Shown: positions 43,207-52,099 of the stretch, piece by piece | Layout of the letters: each line of letters opens with the position of its first letter | Numbering within the stretch: the first letter of the stretch is position 1 | DNA from: Desulfofustis glycolicus DSM 9705 | GTDB lineage: Bacteria > Desulfobacterota > Desulfobulbia > Desulfobulbales > Desulfocapsaceae | DNA length: 64,000 nucleotides | Reading direction: 5' to 3' | Assembly: GCF_900130015.1 (NCBI RefSeq) | Contig: NZ_FQXS01000013.1 | Coordinates: 1-64,000, forward strand | Translations under genes and position numbers: made by a program | Notes under the pieces: model-generated | Databases searched by the model: none | What the model was told of the DNA's origin: nothing | Seen by the model: only the letters and a program-made list of their open reading frames with translations

Positions 43207-43569
43207 GTTAGTACAGATTACCACATCCTCCCTATTCGAAGGTCTCAATAGGCACTTGATATCATCGCTGCGTTGATAAGATCAATCAGTCAGCGAAGGG
43301 CCGCAGTTAATGGCAGTAGTTTGCGGAGGACAGGTTAAAACCTGTCTCGCCGCAGGTTGAGATTTGTCCCACTGTTGGTTGCAGGCTGTCTTGCCGTTGG
43401 TTGAGACAAGGTACTGTATTCCAACAAGGATCGCCACGGTTGTCGGTGGTGAAGGAGACGGAGGATTCCGCTCAGAGCGGCGGCGCAACAGAACTTTTTG
43501 CCGTGTGTCCGGTAATTTTTGTTGACAGAGTCGTTGATTCCCAACAGTATTAATCTTTTACAGGAGACC
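43207..43569. other. Gene-free stretch with short repeats
   Basis: No supported gene. It includes an 18-bp inverted repeat GACAGGTT-AA-AACCTGTC at 43329-43346 and, next to it, two diverged direct copies of a CTGTCT-GCCG-GGTTGAGA unit (about 43342-43362 and 43389-43409). The promoter of the HsdR_N-like gene must lie in the right part. Confidence 0.5.
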
Positions 43570-44118
43570 ATGGCGGAACATCATTCCCATCACCTGGTTT
43601 ACGGGACCCTCAACGACTATCTGACCGGCGAGGAACTGGTCGACACGGATGACGAACGCATCCGCCAGGGCCTCAGTAAACTGATGGTCGAGGAGCGCGG
43701 CTACCGCAAAGAAGAACTTCAGCCGCGGCTCTCTATCGAAACGCTGTTCACCAGGCATTTTGTCACGTCCGTTATCGACCTGACGGTCCGGCTCGAAGAC
43801 CGACAGTTCATGATCATCCGCTACGGACCCGGGTCGCTGGTCAGCCGGGAACGCTCCGCGATCGCCGCCGCCCGGGTTCTCAACCCGACGTACCAGATCC
43901 CGTTGGCCGTCGTTACCAACGGCCAAGACGCCCTGCTCCTGGATACGGCATCCGGAAAAACCATCGGCGAAGGGCTGGCGGCCATTCCAGATCGTCAAGC
44001 GGCCCTGGACATGCTGCCGAGCCTGCTCTTTCTTCCGTTCGTGGATGAAGAGAAACGACAGCGGGAAAAGCGCATTCTCAATGCGTTTGATCTCGAGCGC
44101 TGCTGTCTCGGTATTTGA
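43570..44118 (+). CDS. Stand-alone HsdR N-terminal-like protein
   Basis: 182 residues from ATG 43570 with AGGAG just upstream. YGTLNDYLTGEELVDTDDER, GLSKLMVEERGYRKEELQPR and SVIDLTVRLEDRQFMIIRYG follow the layout of the HSDR_N_2 domain (PD-(D/E)XK nuclease fold of type I restriction R subunits). The usual E-x-K is replaced by I-R-Y (MIIRYGPGSLVSRERSA), so nuclease activity is doubtful. No hsdM or hsdS genes are nearby. It lies 37 bases before the DAHP synthase start and may be co-transcribed with it. Confidence 0.65.
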   Translation: MAEHHSHHLVYGTLNDYLTGEELVDTDDERIRQGLSKLMVEERGYRKEELQPRLSIETLFTRHFVTSVIDLTVRLEDRQFMIIRYGPGSLVSRERSAIAAARVLNPTYQIPLAVVTNGQDALLLDTASGKTIGEGLAAIPDRQAALDMLPSLLFLPFVDEEKRQREKRILNAFDLERCCLGI

Positions 44119-44155
44119 CGACAAGCAACAACCGAACTTGAAAGAGAGGACGTTC

Positions 44156-45502
44156 ATGACCACCACAGAACAGTGGACAAAGTCAAGCTGGAAAGCGTTC
44201 CCCGCGCTACAGCAACCCAACTGGCCGGACCAGGTCGCCGTCGACAAGGTATTGGCCGAATTATCAACTCTGCCGCCGCTCGTTTTCGCCGGTGAAATCA
44301 GATCGCTCAAGGCCCTGCTGGCCAAAGCAGTAAAAGGTGAGGCGTTCCTGCTTCAAGGCGGCGATTGTTCGGAAAATTTTTCGCAGGTCACCGCGCCGAA
44401 GATTCGTGAGACCCTGAAAGTACTGCTGCAGATGGCCGTTACCCTGACCTATGCCGGCGGCGTACCGGTCATCAAGGTCGGCCGTATCGCCGGCCAGTTC
44501 GCCAAGCCCCGCTCCGCCGATACCGAAACGATCGACGGTTTGACCCTACCGTCCTATCGCGGTGATATGGTCAACAGTCCCGAACCGACGGCGGCGGCAC
44601 GGCTGCCCAATCCGAAACGGATGCTCAAAGGCTACAATATGGCCGCCGCCACGCTGAATCTGCTGCGCGCCTTTACCCGCGGCGGTTTCGCCGCACTGCA
44701 CCGGGTCCAGGCCTGGAACCAGGAGTTTGTCGCCCAATCGCCGATGGGCCGGTCTTACGAACGAATGGCGAGTCAGATCGACCGGGCCATCCAGTTTATG
44801 GAGACGATCGGTATCTCGATGGATACCCCGCAGATAACCCAGGCCCAACTGTTCACGTCCCACGAGGCCTTGCTGCTCGGCTACGAGGAGGCACTGACTC
44901 GGGTCGATTCAACCAGCGGCGGCTGGTACGACTGTTCCGCCCACCTGCTCTGGATCGGTGAACGCACTCGGCAGCTGGACGGCGCCCATGTCGAATTTTT
45001 GAGCGGCGTTCTCAACCCGATCGGCGTCAAAGTCGGACCAACGTACGAGTTGGATGACATCAAACGGTTGATCGACAAGCTCAACCCGGACAACGAGCCC
45101 GGCCGGTTGACCCTGATCACCCGTTTCGGTCTGAAAAACATCGAACGAGTGCTCCCGCCCCTATTGCGCGAGATGAAACGGGAAGGCCACAACATCGTTT
45201 GGAGTTGCGATCCGATGCACGCCAATACCTATACGTCGACTAGTGGCCACAAGACGCGAAACTTCAACGATATCCTGGCCGAGGTTACCTGTTTTTTCGA
45301 GACCCACTGGGCGGAAGGTACCATCCCCGGCGGCGTCCACTTCGAACTGACCGGAGATAACGTGACCGAGTGTATCGGCGGTGCACGCGATATTCTCGAC
45401 GACGATCTCGACCGGAATTACCTGACCACCTGCGATCCTCGGCTCAATGCAGAGCAGAGCCTTGAAGTCGCCTTTCAAATCGCCGAGATGATCCGCAGTT
45501 GA
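44156..45502 (+). CDS. 3-deoxy-7-phosphoheptulonate synthase, class II
   Basis: 448 residues from ATG 44156 with GAGAGG seven bases upstream. FLLQGGDCSENFSQVTAPKI, VIKVGRIAGQFAKPRSADTE, LPSYRGDMVNSPEPTAAARL and HLLWIGERTRQLDGAHVEFL are hallmark blocks of plant-like class II (AroA-II) DAHP synthases. It condenses PEP and erythrose 4-phosphate in the first step of the shikimate pathway. A GC-rich inverted repeat follows the stop codon. Confidence 0.95.
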   Translation: MTTTEQWTKSSWKAFPALQQPNWPDQVAVDKVLAELSTLPPLVFAGEIRSLKALLAKAVKGEAFLLQGGDCSENFSQVTAPKIRETLKVLLQMAVTLTYAGGVPVIKVGRIAGQFAKPRSADTETIDGLTLPSYRGDMVNSPEPTAAARLPNPKRMLKGYNMAAATLNLLRAFTRGGFAALHRVQAWNQEFVAQSPMGRSYERMASQIDRAIQFMETIGISMDTPQITQAQLFTSHEALLLGYEEALTRVDSTSGGWYDCSAHLLWIGERTRQLDGAHVEFLSGVLNPIGVKVGPTYELDDIKRLIDKLNPDNEPGRLTLITRFGLKNIERVLPPLLREMKREGHNIVWSCDPMHANTYTSTSGHKTRNFNDILAEVTCFFETHWAEGTIPGGVHFELTGDNVTECIGGARDILDDDLDRNYLTTCDPRLNAEQSLEVAFQIAEMIRS

Positions 45503-45509
45503 ATCGACA

Positions 45510-45544
45510 AAGCGAGCGGGAATGATGACCATGCCCGCTCGCTT
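45510..45544 (+). terminator. Putative terminator hairpin after the DAHP synthase gene
   Basis: Perfect 11-bp arms AAGCGAGCGGG and CCCGCTCGCTT flank a 13-base loop, seven bases after the stop codon. There is no T-run, so it could be factor-dependent or a 3'-end protecting hairpin. Confidence 0.55.
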
Positions 45545-45562
45545 AACACTCCTGATTTCATC

Positions 45563-45584
45563 AAGATTACAATCGTGTAATCTT
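45563..45584. promoter_or_regulatory. Perfect 22-bp inverted repeat upstream of the HtrA gene
   Basis: Arms AAGATTACA and TGTAATCTT with an ATCG spacer. The inner ATTACA-N4-TGTAAT (45566-45581) is the same as upstream of hpt (32163-32178). It lies 105 bases before the protease ATG, in promoter position, and may be an operator. Confidence 0.55.
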
Positions 45585-45688
45585 TCTTGACCACCACTCC
45601 GATCCGTTTACTGTTATCTGCAGAAGCTGCCAAGACCGCCCTTTCTGGTCTGGTGCAACATCTTTTCGGTACACGGAGAAAAAACACC

Positions 45689-47137
45689 ATGGAAAACACA
45701 CGTATCCTTCGCCTGTCAACGACCCCGTTTATTGCCCTGATCTTTCTTCTCGTCGCCTCGCTCATCACTGTTCGCGCGGCCCCTACAGAAGAAGATATCG
45801 AAGTGCTCGACCGTTCCGCCAAGGCCTTTGCCCAAGTCGTCAAAGACGTCAAACCGGCGGTCGTCCATATCAAGGTTGAGAGTACCGCCAAACCACCGGC
45901 GGAAATGGAAGAGTTTTTCAATCATCCGTTTTTTGAGCGGTTTTTCGGACCGCAATTCCGGTTTCAGGATCCCAATCGACCAAAACGTCGGCAATACGGC
46001 GCCGGTTCCGGGTTCATCATCAGCGATGACGGGCACATCCTCACCAACAACCATGTTGTAGAAAACGCTGAAAAAATGACTGTTACTCTGGCCGATAATC
46101 GCGAGGTTGAGGCCAAACTGATCGGCACCGACCCTCAATCCGATGTGGCGCTCATCAAAATTGATGTTGACGAAGAGCTGCCGACTCTATCGCTCGGCGA
46201 TTCCGAAGCCCTCGATGTCGGTGAGTGGGTGATCGCCATCGGTAACCCGTTCGGCCTGAACCAGACCGTCACCGTCGGGGTGGTCAGCGCCAAGGGTCGG
46301 AGCAGGGTCGGTATCAATGAATACGAGAACTTCATCCAGACCGATGCCGCAATTAACCCGGGCAATTCCGGTGGCCCGCTGATCAACATTTACGGCGAAG
46401 TGGTCGGTATCAATTCTGCACTGTACAGCCGCACCGGCGGCTACATGGGTATCGGTTTCGCGATCCCGATCAACATGGTGAAATCCATCGAAGATCAGCT
46501 GCAGAAACACGGTAAGGTGACCAGAGGCTGGCTTGGTGTGGTCATTCAGGACGTCAATGAAGAACTGGCCAAATCATTCGATCTGAAAAAAGCAAAGGGT
46601 ATCCTCGTCAGCGAGACCCAGCAGGATTCACCTGCCGACAAGGCCGGCATCCAGCAGGGCGATATCCTTACCGGCCTCGACGGTGTTGAACTCAAGGATG
46701 TGGCCGATCTGCGCAACCGCATCGCCTTGACCATTCCCGGGACCACCGTAACCCTGCAGGTCGTCAGGGACGGAGAACCACTTGAAATCAAGGTCGAGAT
46801 CACCGAGCAGCCGGCCGACTTCGGAGTGGCCCGGAGCGGCAGCGACAGTGCGCTTGGCTCGTTCGGTCTGGCCGTGCAGGAACTCACCCCCGAACTGGCA
46901 GAACAGCTGGGCTATCAAGACCGTCAGGGAGTCGTCATCAGTGAGGTCGAACCGGGCAGCGTCGCCGAGCAAAGTGGCTTGAAAGCAGGCCAGTTGATCG
47001 AAGAAGTAAACAAGGTCAAAATATCAAACATCAGGGAGATGCAGCAGGTGCTGAGTAAATCGTCGCACAGTGATCGCGTGCTGTTGCGCGTCCGCTTCGG
47101 TAATTTCAGTCAGTACGTGGTTCTGACCGCTCCGTAA
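45689..47137 (+). CDS. Do-like serine protease (HtrA/DegP)
   Basis: 482 residues from ATG 45689 (GGAG ten bases upstream). The signal peptide (TPFIALIFLLVASLITVRAA) precedes a trypsin-like domain with the triad ILTNNHVVENA (His), SDVALIKID (Asp) and NPGNSGGPLINIYG (Ser). Two PDZ domains follow (about residues 270-360 and 385-480: RGWLGVVIQDVNEELAKSF, GILVSETQQDSPADKAGIQQ, VVISEVEPGSVAEQSGLKAG). It degrades or refolds misfolded periplasmic proteins. A segment FFERFFGPQFRFQDPNRPKR is the LA-loop region. Confidence 0.93.
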   Translation: MENTRILRLSTTPFIALIFLLVASLITVRAAPTEEDIEVLDRSAKAFAQVVKDVKPAVVHIKVESTAKPPAEMEEFFNHPFFERFFGPQFRFQDPNRPKRRQYGAGSGFIISDDGHILTNNHVVENAEKMTVTLADNREVEAKLIGTDPQSDVALIKIDVDEELPTLSLGDSEALDVGEWVIAIGNPFGLNQTVTVGVVSAKGRSRVGINEYENFIQTDAAINPGNSGGPLINIYGEVVGINSALYSRTGGYMGIGFAIPINMVKSIEDQLQKHGKVTRGWLGVVIQDVNEELAKSFDLKKAKGILVSETQQDSPADKAGIQQGDILTGLDGVELKDVADLRNRIALTIPGTTVTLQVVRDGEPLEIKVEITEQPADFGVARSGSDSALGSFGLAVQELTPELAEQLGYQDRQGVVISEVEPGSVAEQSGLKAGQLIEEVNKVKISNIREMQQVLSKSSHSDRVLLRVRFGNFSQYVVLTAP

Positions 47138-47151
47138 CGAACCACTAAAAA

Positions 47152-47182
47152 GACGGTGCCGCCTCTCTCAGGCGGCACCGTC
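47152..47182. terminator. Bidirectional rho-independent terminator
   Basis: Perfect 13-bp arms GACGGTGCCGCCT and AGGCGGCACCGTC with a 5-base loop. On the minus strand the stem is followed by TTTTT, so it is a textbook terminator for the cyclase-like gene; on the plus strand it follows the protease gene with a weak T-run. Its stem includes the last codons of the minus-strand gene. Confidence 0.85.
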
Positions 47183-48436
47183 TCCTTCCGTCTGCCGCTG
47201 AGCGGCGATGCGTTTAAAAATTTTCTGGATAACCGGCAGTTTTTCGAAATCGCCGGTCGAAATTTTACGCAGAACCAGGTCACTGGCCGCGACAACCGTG
47301 GCGTTTCGCTTTCGTTCCCTGGAAAAATAAGCCATCTCTCCAAAAATATTGCCGGCCCCCAGCGTTACGATAACCCGGTCATTTTCATCGAGAGTCACCA
47401 CCGAGCCGCTGTTGATATAATAAATACCGTCCGCCTCGTCGTTCATCCTGAAGATCACGTCACCATGCTTGCGCCACTCCAGAGCGAAATAATTCTCCCA
47501 GTCGGTGTCGATCACCAGTGCGTTGTAGAATTCTTCATCGATCGCCTTGAGCAGTTCACTGGACAGGTGAAACAACCGTACCCCGAGCTTATCCTGCTTT
47601 GAACCAAGCACCTTCATACCCAGTTGCCGGAAATCCTGGGCCGGATACGGGGTATCCCTGATGTATTCCAGGATCCGTTCCGTGGCCATATCCACCGAAC
47701 CGCAAAGACGGTAGAAGATCTCCTTGGCCCGCTCCAGTCTGCGTTTTACTTCCGGAAAGTCCGGGTCGATGCCGAGCAGCTTGTTGCCGCAAAACAATTC
47801 GATCGCCTCGTTTTTCTGAGCAATGAAGTGGTTCAACGCACCAACCTCAACGTCGGCCGGTATATGGTGGAGGCCGGGGCGGTATACGGTCAGAAGGTGG
47901 AGTGGGTGGTTGAGGTTCAGCGGGGTAACCCGGCCTATGCAGACCAGCGATGGGTCGTCATCCTGCATCATCGCAATATCCCGATCCATCAGCAAAGGGA
48001 TATCGAAATAGTCGCAAAGTTCCTCAAGCCGACTGGCGACGGCGAACCCGGCTCCGAATTTCGCCTTTTTCCCGTTTATTTGGGCTTCAACAATATCTCC
48101 TTTGAACAAACCGATCCGAGTCTTTGCCACCTCTCCTCTGGTAACGGCATAACCGAGATCGACGGCAGCCGCCAGGGCCCGGCGACCGATAGAAGATACA
48201 TCGTCATCACCACGCTTGCCAAACAGGATCAGGGCCCCGTCGCCGGCTGACGGCTCGATTTCAACCGGTTCATAGGCATCCCTCCTGATGACCCGCGCTA
48301 AGCTCCGGTGGTAGTCAACAACAAAATCACGAACACCATCGGGTGTCATATCGCTGGTCAATCGTGAATAGCCAACCATATCGGTCAGCATGATCACCAC
48401 TTCCCGCGTTCCCTCGGTCTCCCGGTCGGGCTTCAT
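47168..48436 (-). CDS. Class III nucleotide cyclase-like domain fused to a cyclic-nucleotide-binding domain
   Basis: 422 residues. Residues ~10-185 resemble a class III cyclase homology domain: VVIMLTDMVGYSRLTSD (metal Asp19), EIEPSAGDGALILFGKRGDD (metal Asp66) and KFGAGFAVASRLEELCDYF (transition-state Arg). The substrate lysine position is Pro62 and the catalytic Asn of V-N-x-A-x-R-L is Ala, so activity is uncertain. Residues ~290-415 are a cNMP-binding fold: EEFYNALVIDTDWENYFALE, GDVIFRMNDEADGIYYINSG, VTLGAGNIFGEMAYFSRERK (GE motif) and RNATVVAASDLVLRKI. It may be a self-sensing signalling protein. Confidence 0.8.
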   Translation of the reverse strand: MKPDRETEGTREVVIMLTDMVGYSRLTSDMTPDGVRDFVVDYHRSLARVIRRDAYEPVEIEPSAGDGALILFGKRGDDDVSSIGRRALAAAVDLGYAVTRGEVAKTRIGLFKGDIVEAQINGKKAKFGAGFAVASRLEELCDYFDIPLLMDRDIAMMQDDDPSLVCIGRVTPLNLNHPLHLLTVYRPGLHHIPADVEVGALNHFIAQKNEAIELFCGNKLLGIDPDFPEVKRRLERAKEIFYRLCGSVDMATERILEYIRDTPYPAQDFRQLGMKVLGSKQDKLGVRLFHLSSELLKAIDEEFYNALVIDTDWENYFALEWRKHGDVIFRMNDEADGIYYINSGSVVTLDENDRVIVTLGAGNIFGEMAYFSRERKRNATVVAASDLVLRKISTGDFEKLPVIQKIFKRIAAQRQTEGDGAA

Positions 48437-48651
48437 GGTTTCTCCTGGTCAGGCACAACAGAACTCTTTCAGCGAACCGGTTGGTCGTTCCCCCGCCCCC
48501 GTCCATCGCCGTCTGTGGAGCCGAACCGTGTGCACGATCCGGTTCCCTCGTTATTGTATACTTACCGCCATTTCAATGTCAAACGAGATACGCCGTGCCT
48601 GTTGCAGAGGCACGGGTCAATCGGGAGGCACGACACCAGATGATAGGAACG

Positions 48652-48700
48652 ACAACACACCGACACCGCTTTTGCAAGCGAGGAGGTGTCGGCGTGTTGT
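48652..48700. terminator. Long hairpin downstream of lon
   Basis: Arms ACAACACACCGACACC (48652-48667) and GGTGTCGGCGTGTTGT (48685-48700) pair over 16 bp with one mismatch; the loop contains GCTT-TTGC-AAGC. It lies 19 bases beyond the lon stop on the minus strand. No T-run follows, but a transcript-end hairpin is the simplest reading. Confidence 0.55.
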
Positions 48701-48718
48701 GCAGACCGGTCGGTCGTC

Positions 48719-51175
48719 TTAATTCTCGGCGGGAAAACAGATGTTCAGTACGTCCTGAAAAGACTGGACAAAGCGGGCAGTCACCCCTTCCCGGATATGG
48801 TCCGGCAGCAATTCAAAATCCTCTTTGTTTTCCTCCGGAAGAATCACCTGCTTGAGCTTTGCCCTGGTCGCCGCGATCACCTTTTCCTTGACCCCGCCGA
48901 TCGGCATGACCATGCCGCTGAGAGTCAACTCGCCGGTCATCGCCGTGTCGGCGACAATCGGTTTGCCGACGGCAAGTGAGTAAAGCGCGCAGGCCATGGT
49001 GATACCGGCCGAAGGTCCGTCTTTCGGCGTGGCACCGGCCGGTACATGCAGGTGGATATAGTTCTTCCGGAAAAACTCCATCCGCTCTTCGTTATCGACG
49101 AACAGGGACCGGACATAACTATATGCAATTTCAGACGATTCAATCATCACTTGGCCCAATTGCCCGGTCTGCTTAAAACCCGCTGTGCCGGTGGCGACCG
49201 AGGCTGCTTCGATATGTAGGGTCGCACCGCCGTTGCTGGTATACGCCAGCCCGGTTACCACGCCGACCCGCGGCTTGCTGAAGATCTTCTCGTCGGAGAA
49301 AACCTTGCGGCCGAGCAGGGCCGGAAGATCGGCTATCTTGACCTTTACTGTCTTGTCCGGCTCGGTGACCAAGTCCTTGGCGACCTTGCGGAGGATCTTC
49401 TTGATCCGGTTTTCAAGGTTCCGGACCCCGGCTTCACGGGCGTAGCCATCAACGATGGCACTGATTACCGGACGGGAAATGGCCACCTGTTTCTTGTCCA
49501 GGCCGTGTAATTTCAATTGTTTCGGCAATAGGTGCCGCCGGGCGATTTCCACTTTTTCCGCCTGGATGTAGCCCGGTAGCCGAATCATCTCCATCCGGTC
49601 GATGAGTGGACCGGGGATGGTCTCCATCTGGTTAGCGGTGCAGATGAACAAAACCTTGGAGAGGTCGAAACGGACATCGAGATAATGATCGAGAAAATCC
49701 CGGTTCTGTTCCGGATCGAGCACCTCGAGCAAGGCTGAAGCCGGATCCCCGCGGAAGCTTGCACCGATTTTATCGATCTCGTCGAGCATGATCAGCGGAT
49801 TGGCGGTCTTGCAGGTCTTGATCGCCTGAATAAATTTACCCGGCATGGCGCCGATATAGGTGCGCCGATGACCCTTGATCTCCGCTTCGTCACGCATACC
49901 ACCCAGGGAGAAGCGATAAAACTGGCGGCCGATGGCCCGGGCGATGGACTGTCCGACCGAGGTCTTGCCGACTCCGGGAGGGCCGACGAGCAAAATGATA
50001 GAGCCGGACAGATCACCCTTGACGATGCCCACTGAAATCAATTCGAGAATACGTTCCTTGACCTCCTCCAGACCGTAGTGATCCTGGTTGAGGACCTTTT
50101 CCGCCTTGGTGATATCGTAATTATCTTTGGTGTATACCCCCCATGGCAGGATGGTCAGCCAATCCAGATAGGCCCTGGTAACGTTAAATTCGGCGGAAGA
50201 CGGCTCCAGCAACTTGAGCTTTTCCATCTCCTCGTCGATCCGTTCCTTTGCCTCAGGTGGCGGCTTGAGCTGCTTGAGCCGTTTTTCGAATTTCTCCAGT
50301 TCGCTTTCCGTATCATCTTTGGCGATACCCAGCTCTTTTTTGATTTCCCGCAATTGCTGCTTGAGAAAGAACTCCCGTTGCTGCTTCGACAAACGCTCTT
50401 CGATCCGCTTGGAAATATCCGCCTTCAGTTTGGAAATCTCGATTTCCTTTTTGAGCAGGATCAAGACTCGTTCCAGTCGCTGGCGAACCGGTGCCGTTTC
50501 CAGGATGGTCTGCAATTCCGGACCGGAAGAGGTGGTCATTGAGGCGGCAAAATCGGCCAAGGCACTCGGGTCGCTGACATTGATTCGTTCAAGCAGCAAG
50601 CCGAGCCCCTCTTTGAACAGCGGGTTAAGTGTCACCAATTCCTTGATGCAATCGATGATCGCCACTGAATACGCCTTCAACTCCTCGCTTGACTCCTGTC
50701 GATCTTCATGCAAGTATTGGACACGCGCCTTGAAAACCGGCTTTTCCCTGATCAGTTCCTTGACCAGGAATCGCTCCTGGGCTTGGGCCACCAGTTGTAA
50801 CGGCTGGTCCGGTGTCTTCGCGGAAATCTGCACGACTTTTGCCACCACACCAACCGAATGGAAATCCTCGATTGATTGCGGAGATTGGACCATACCACCG
50901 GTTTCCGTCGGTTGAACGAGCAACAGACCGAGATAGATCGGCACGCCTTTTTCGTGTGCCTCGTGGATCGATTCTTGAAGTCGTTGATCTTCAACGACGA
51001 TGGGTCCCATCATCTTGGGAAACATTGGTCGATCGAAGAGCGGAATGATCAATAGCATTTCCGGCAGCACATCGCGCGCCGGAACCAGAGATGTATTATT
51101 GGCCTTTTGATCCTCGGAATCCTGATCGATATCAATGTCTTCGTCCGGTTTCAAAATAGTCGGTTTTTCTGCCAT
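48719..51175 (-). CDS. lon: ATP-dependent protease Lon
   Basis: 818 residues, full length. The N-terminal substrate-binding domain ([20 protein letters not shown]), a coiled-coil region ([20 protein letters not shown]), AAA+ Walker [19 protein letters not shown] and Walker [11 protein letters not shown], and the protease domain with the catalytic serine in [19 protein letters not shown] and lysine in [13 protein letters not shown] are all present. It degrades damaged and regulatory proteins. AGGAG lies ten bases before the ATG. A long hairpin lies beyond the stop. Confidence 0.96.
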   Translation of the reverse strand: MAEKPTILKPDEDIDIDQDSEDQKANNTSLVPARDVLPEMLLIIPLFDRPMFPKMMGPIVVEDQRLQESIHEAHEKGVPIYLGLLLVQPTETGGMVQSPQSIEDFHSVGVVAKVVQISAKTPDQPLQLVAQAQERFLVKELIREKPVFKARVQYLHEDRQESSEELKAYSVAIIDCIKELVTLNPLFKEGLGLLLERINVSDPSALADFAASMTTSSGPELQTILETAPVRQRLERVLILLKKEIEISKLKADISKRIEERLSKQQREFFLKQQLREIKKELGIAKDDTESELEKFEKRLKQLKPPPEAKERIDEEMEKLKLLEPSSAEFNVTRAYLDWLTILPWGVYTKDNYDITKAEKVLNQDHYGLEEVKERILELISVGIVKGDLSGSIILLVGPPGVGKTSVGQSIARAIGRQFYRFSLGGMRDEAEIKGHRRTYIGAMPGKFIQAIKTCKTANPLIMLDEIDKIGASFRGDPASALLEVLDPEQNRDFLDHYLDVRFDLSKVLFICTANQMETIPGPLIDRMEMIRLPGYIQAEKVEIARRHLLPKQLKLHGLDKKQVAISRPVISAIVDGYAREAGVRNLENRIKKILRKVAKDLVTEPDKTVKVKIADLPALLGRKVFSDEKIFSKPRVGVVTGLAYTSNGGATLHIEAASVATGTAGFKQTGQLGQVMIESSEIAYSYVRSLFVDNEERMEFFRKNYIHLHVPAGATPKDGPSAGITMACALYSLAVGKPIVADTAMTGELTLSGMVMPIGGVKEKVIAATRAKLKQVILPEENKEDFELLPDHIREGVTARFVQSFQDVLNICFPAEN

Positions 51176-51291
51176 CTTGTCGCTTTCTCCTGATAAAGTT
51201 CAACACCGAGTATGACCCCGGTCGGTATCGGTATTCTCTTTCCCGTCGCGCCGCTGCCGTCGCCTGCCTGAGGGCAGCTCTTCTTGCTTGC

Positions 51292-51414
51292 TCAATTGGC
51301 GATAGAAAGCAGAACAATCACGGCCAGCACGGCCAGGAAAAACAGCCCCACCCGGTAGTAAACGGTATGATCCTCCGCATTGTGCTCGGTGTGGTGATCA
51401 TTATGGTTTATCAT
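51292..51414 (-). CDS. 40-residue single-pass membrane protein
   Basis: The frame reads MINHNDHHTEHNAEDHTVYY then a single membrane helix (VGLFFLAVLAVIVLLSIAN) to the C-terminus. The N-terminal half is rich in histidine and acidic residues, suggesting metal binding or none at all. The start overlaps the preceding membrane protein gene by 14 bases, and a GAGGGG sequence four bases upstream supports translation. No family is recognised. Confidence 0.5.
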   Translation of the reverse strand: MINHNDHHTEHNAEDHTVYYRVGLFFLAVLAVIVLLSIAN

Positions 51415-52075
51415 TTGTCCCCTCTCCCGCGTCGGCCTCAGCTTGTTTAGGTTCGCCCTCTGTAGAATGAGGCGGTGGTGGCGGTGGTGGCTTGGAAACG
51501 GATTGTTCCGAGGGGCCATCGATCATGACCACCCGCTCCTGGTAGGCACCGACCAGGATAAACGTGGCCAGCGGCTGGGTGATCAAAAAGGCAAAGGGCA
51601 ACGAACCACCGAGCGAAACAATAGCCACGTAGATAATGGTCACGACGATGTGATCGTTGACCGGCGCGGTCGTGGCGATATCCCAGGATCGTTTCAGAGC
51701 GTCGATCATGCCATAGCCCTTGTCGGTCATCAGCGGCAGCATGTAGAAGGCTGCAAAGGCGATAAAGGCCGCAACAACAAAACCGGGCAACACCAGTAGC
51801 GAAAAGCCGATAAAGATCAGAATCGCGGCGCAGGCAAAGAAAAACAGCAGCGGTAAAAAGAGCCGCATCTGGGAAAAGAGATCGCCGATCTCCGGCGGTC
51901 GCCCCTCCCGAACGGCGCGCAGCAGTGACTGAACGTAGCCGGCGGTGGTTACCGGCGCCAAGATACCGAGACTGATGATGATCAATACCATCTGAACAAA
52001 GGTGACCAACAGAACCGGCCCGATGAAGCTAACCGTCTGCTGCCAGGCCGAAACAACCAGTTTCTTGAAATCCAT
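51401..52075 (-). CDS. Predicted membrane protein with proline-rich tail
   Basis: 224 residues with about five hydrophobic segments (SFIGPVLLVTFVQMVLIIIS, LFLPLLFFFACAAILIFIGF, LVLPGFVVAAFIAFAAFYML, IVVTIIYVAIVSLGGSLPFA, PLATFILVGAYQE). A central DALKRSWDIATTA resembles integral membrane families such as DUF975 or YciC-like proteins. The C-terminal tail contains eight consecutive... a run of proline (KPPPPPPPHS) and is charged. Function unknown. It lies 24 bases after radA on the same strand. Confidence 0.6.
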   Translation of the reverse strand: MDFKKLVVSAWQQTVSFIGPVLLVTFVQMVLIIISLGILAPVTTAGYVQSLLRAVREGRPPEIGDLFSQMRLFLPLLFFFACAAILIFIGFSLLVLPGFVVAAFIAFAAFYMLPLMTDKGYGMIDALKRSWDIATTAPVNDHIVVTIIYVAIVSLGGSLPFAFLITQPLATFILVGAYQERVVMIDGPSEQSVSKPPPPPPPHSTEGEPKQAEADAGEGTNDKP

Positions 52076-52099
52076 GCTCCCCGTCTCCTCTTCTAAAAT

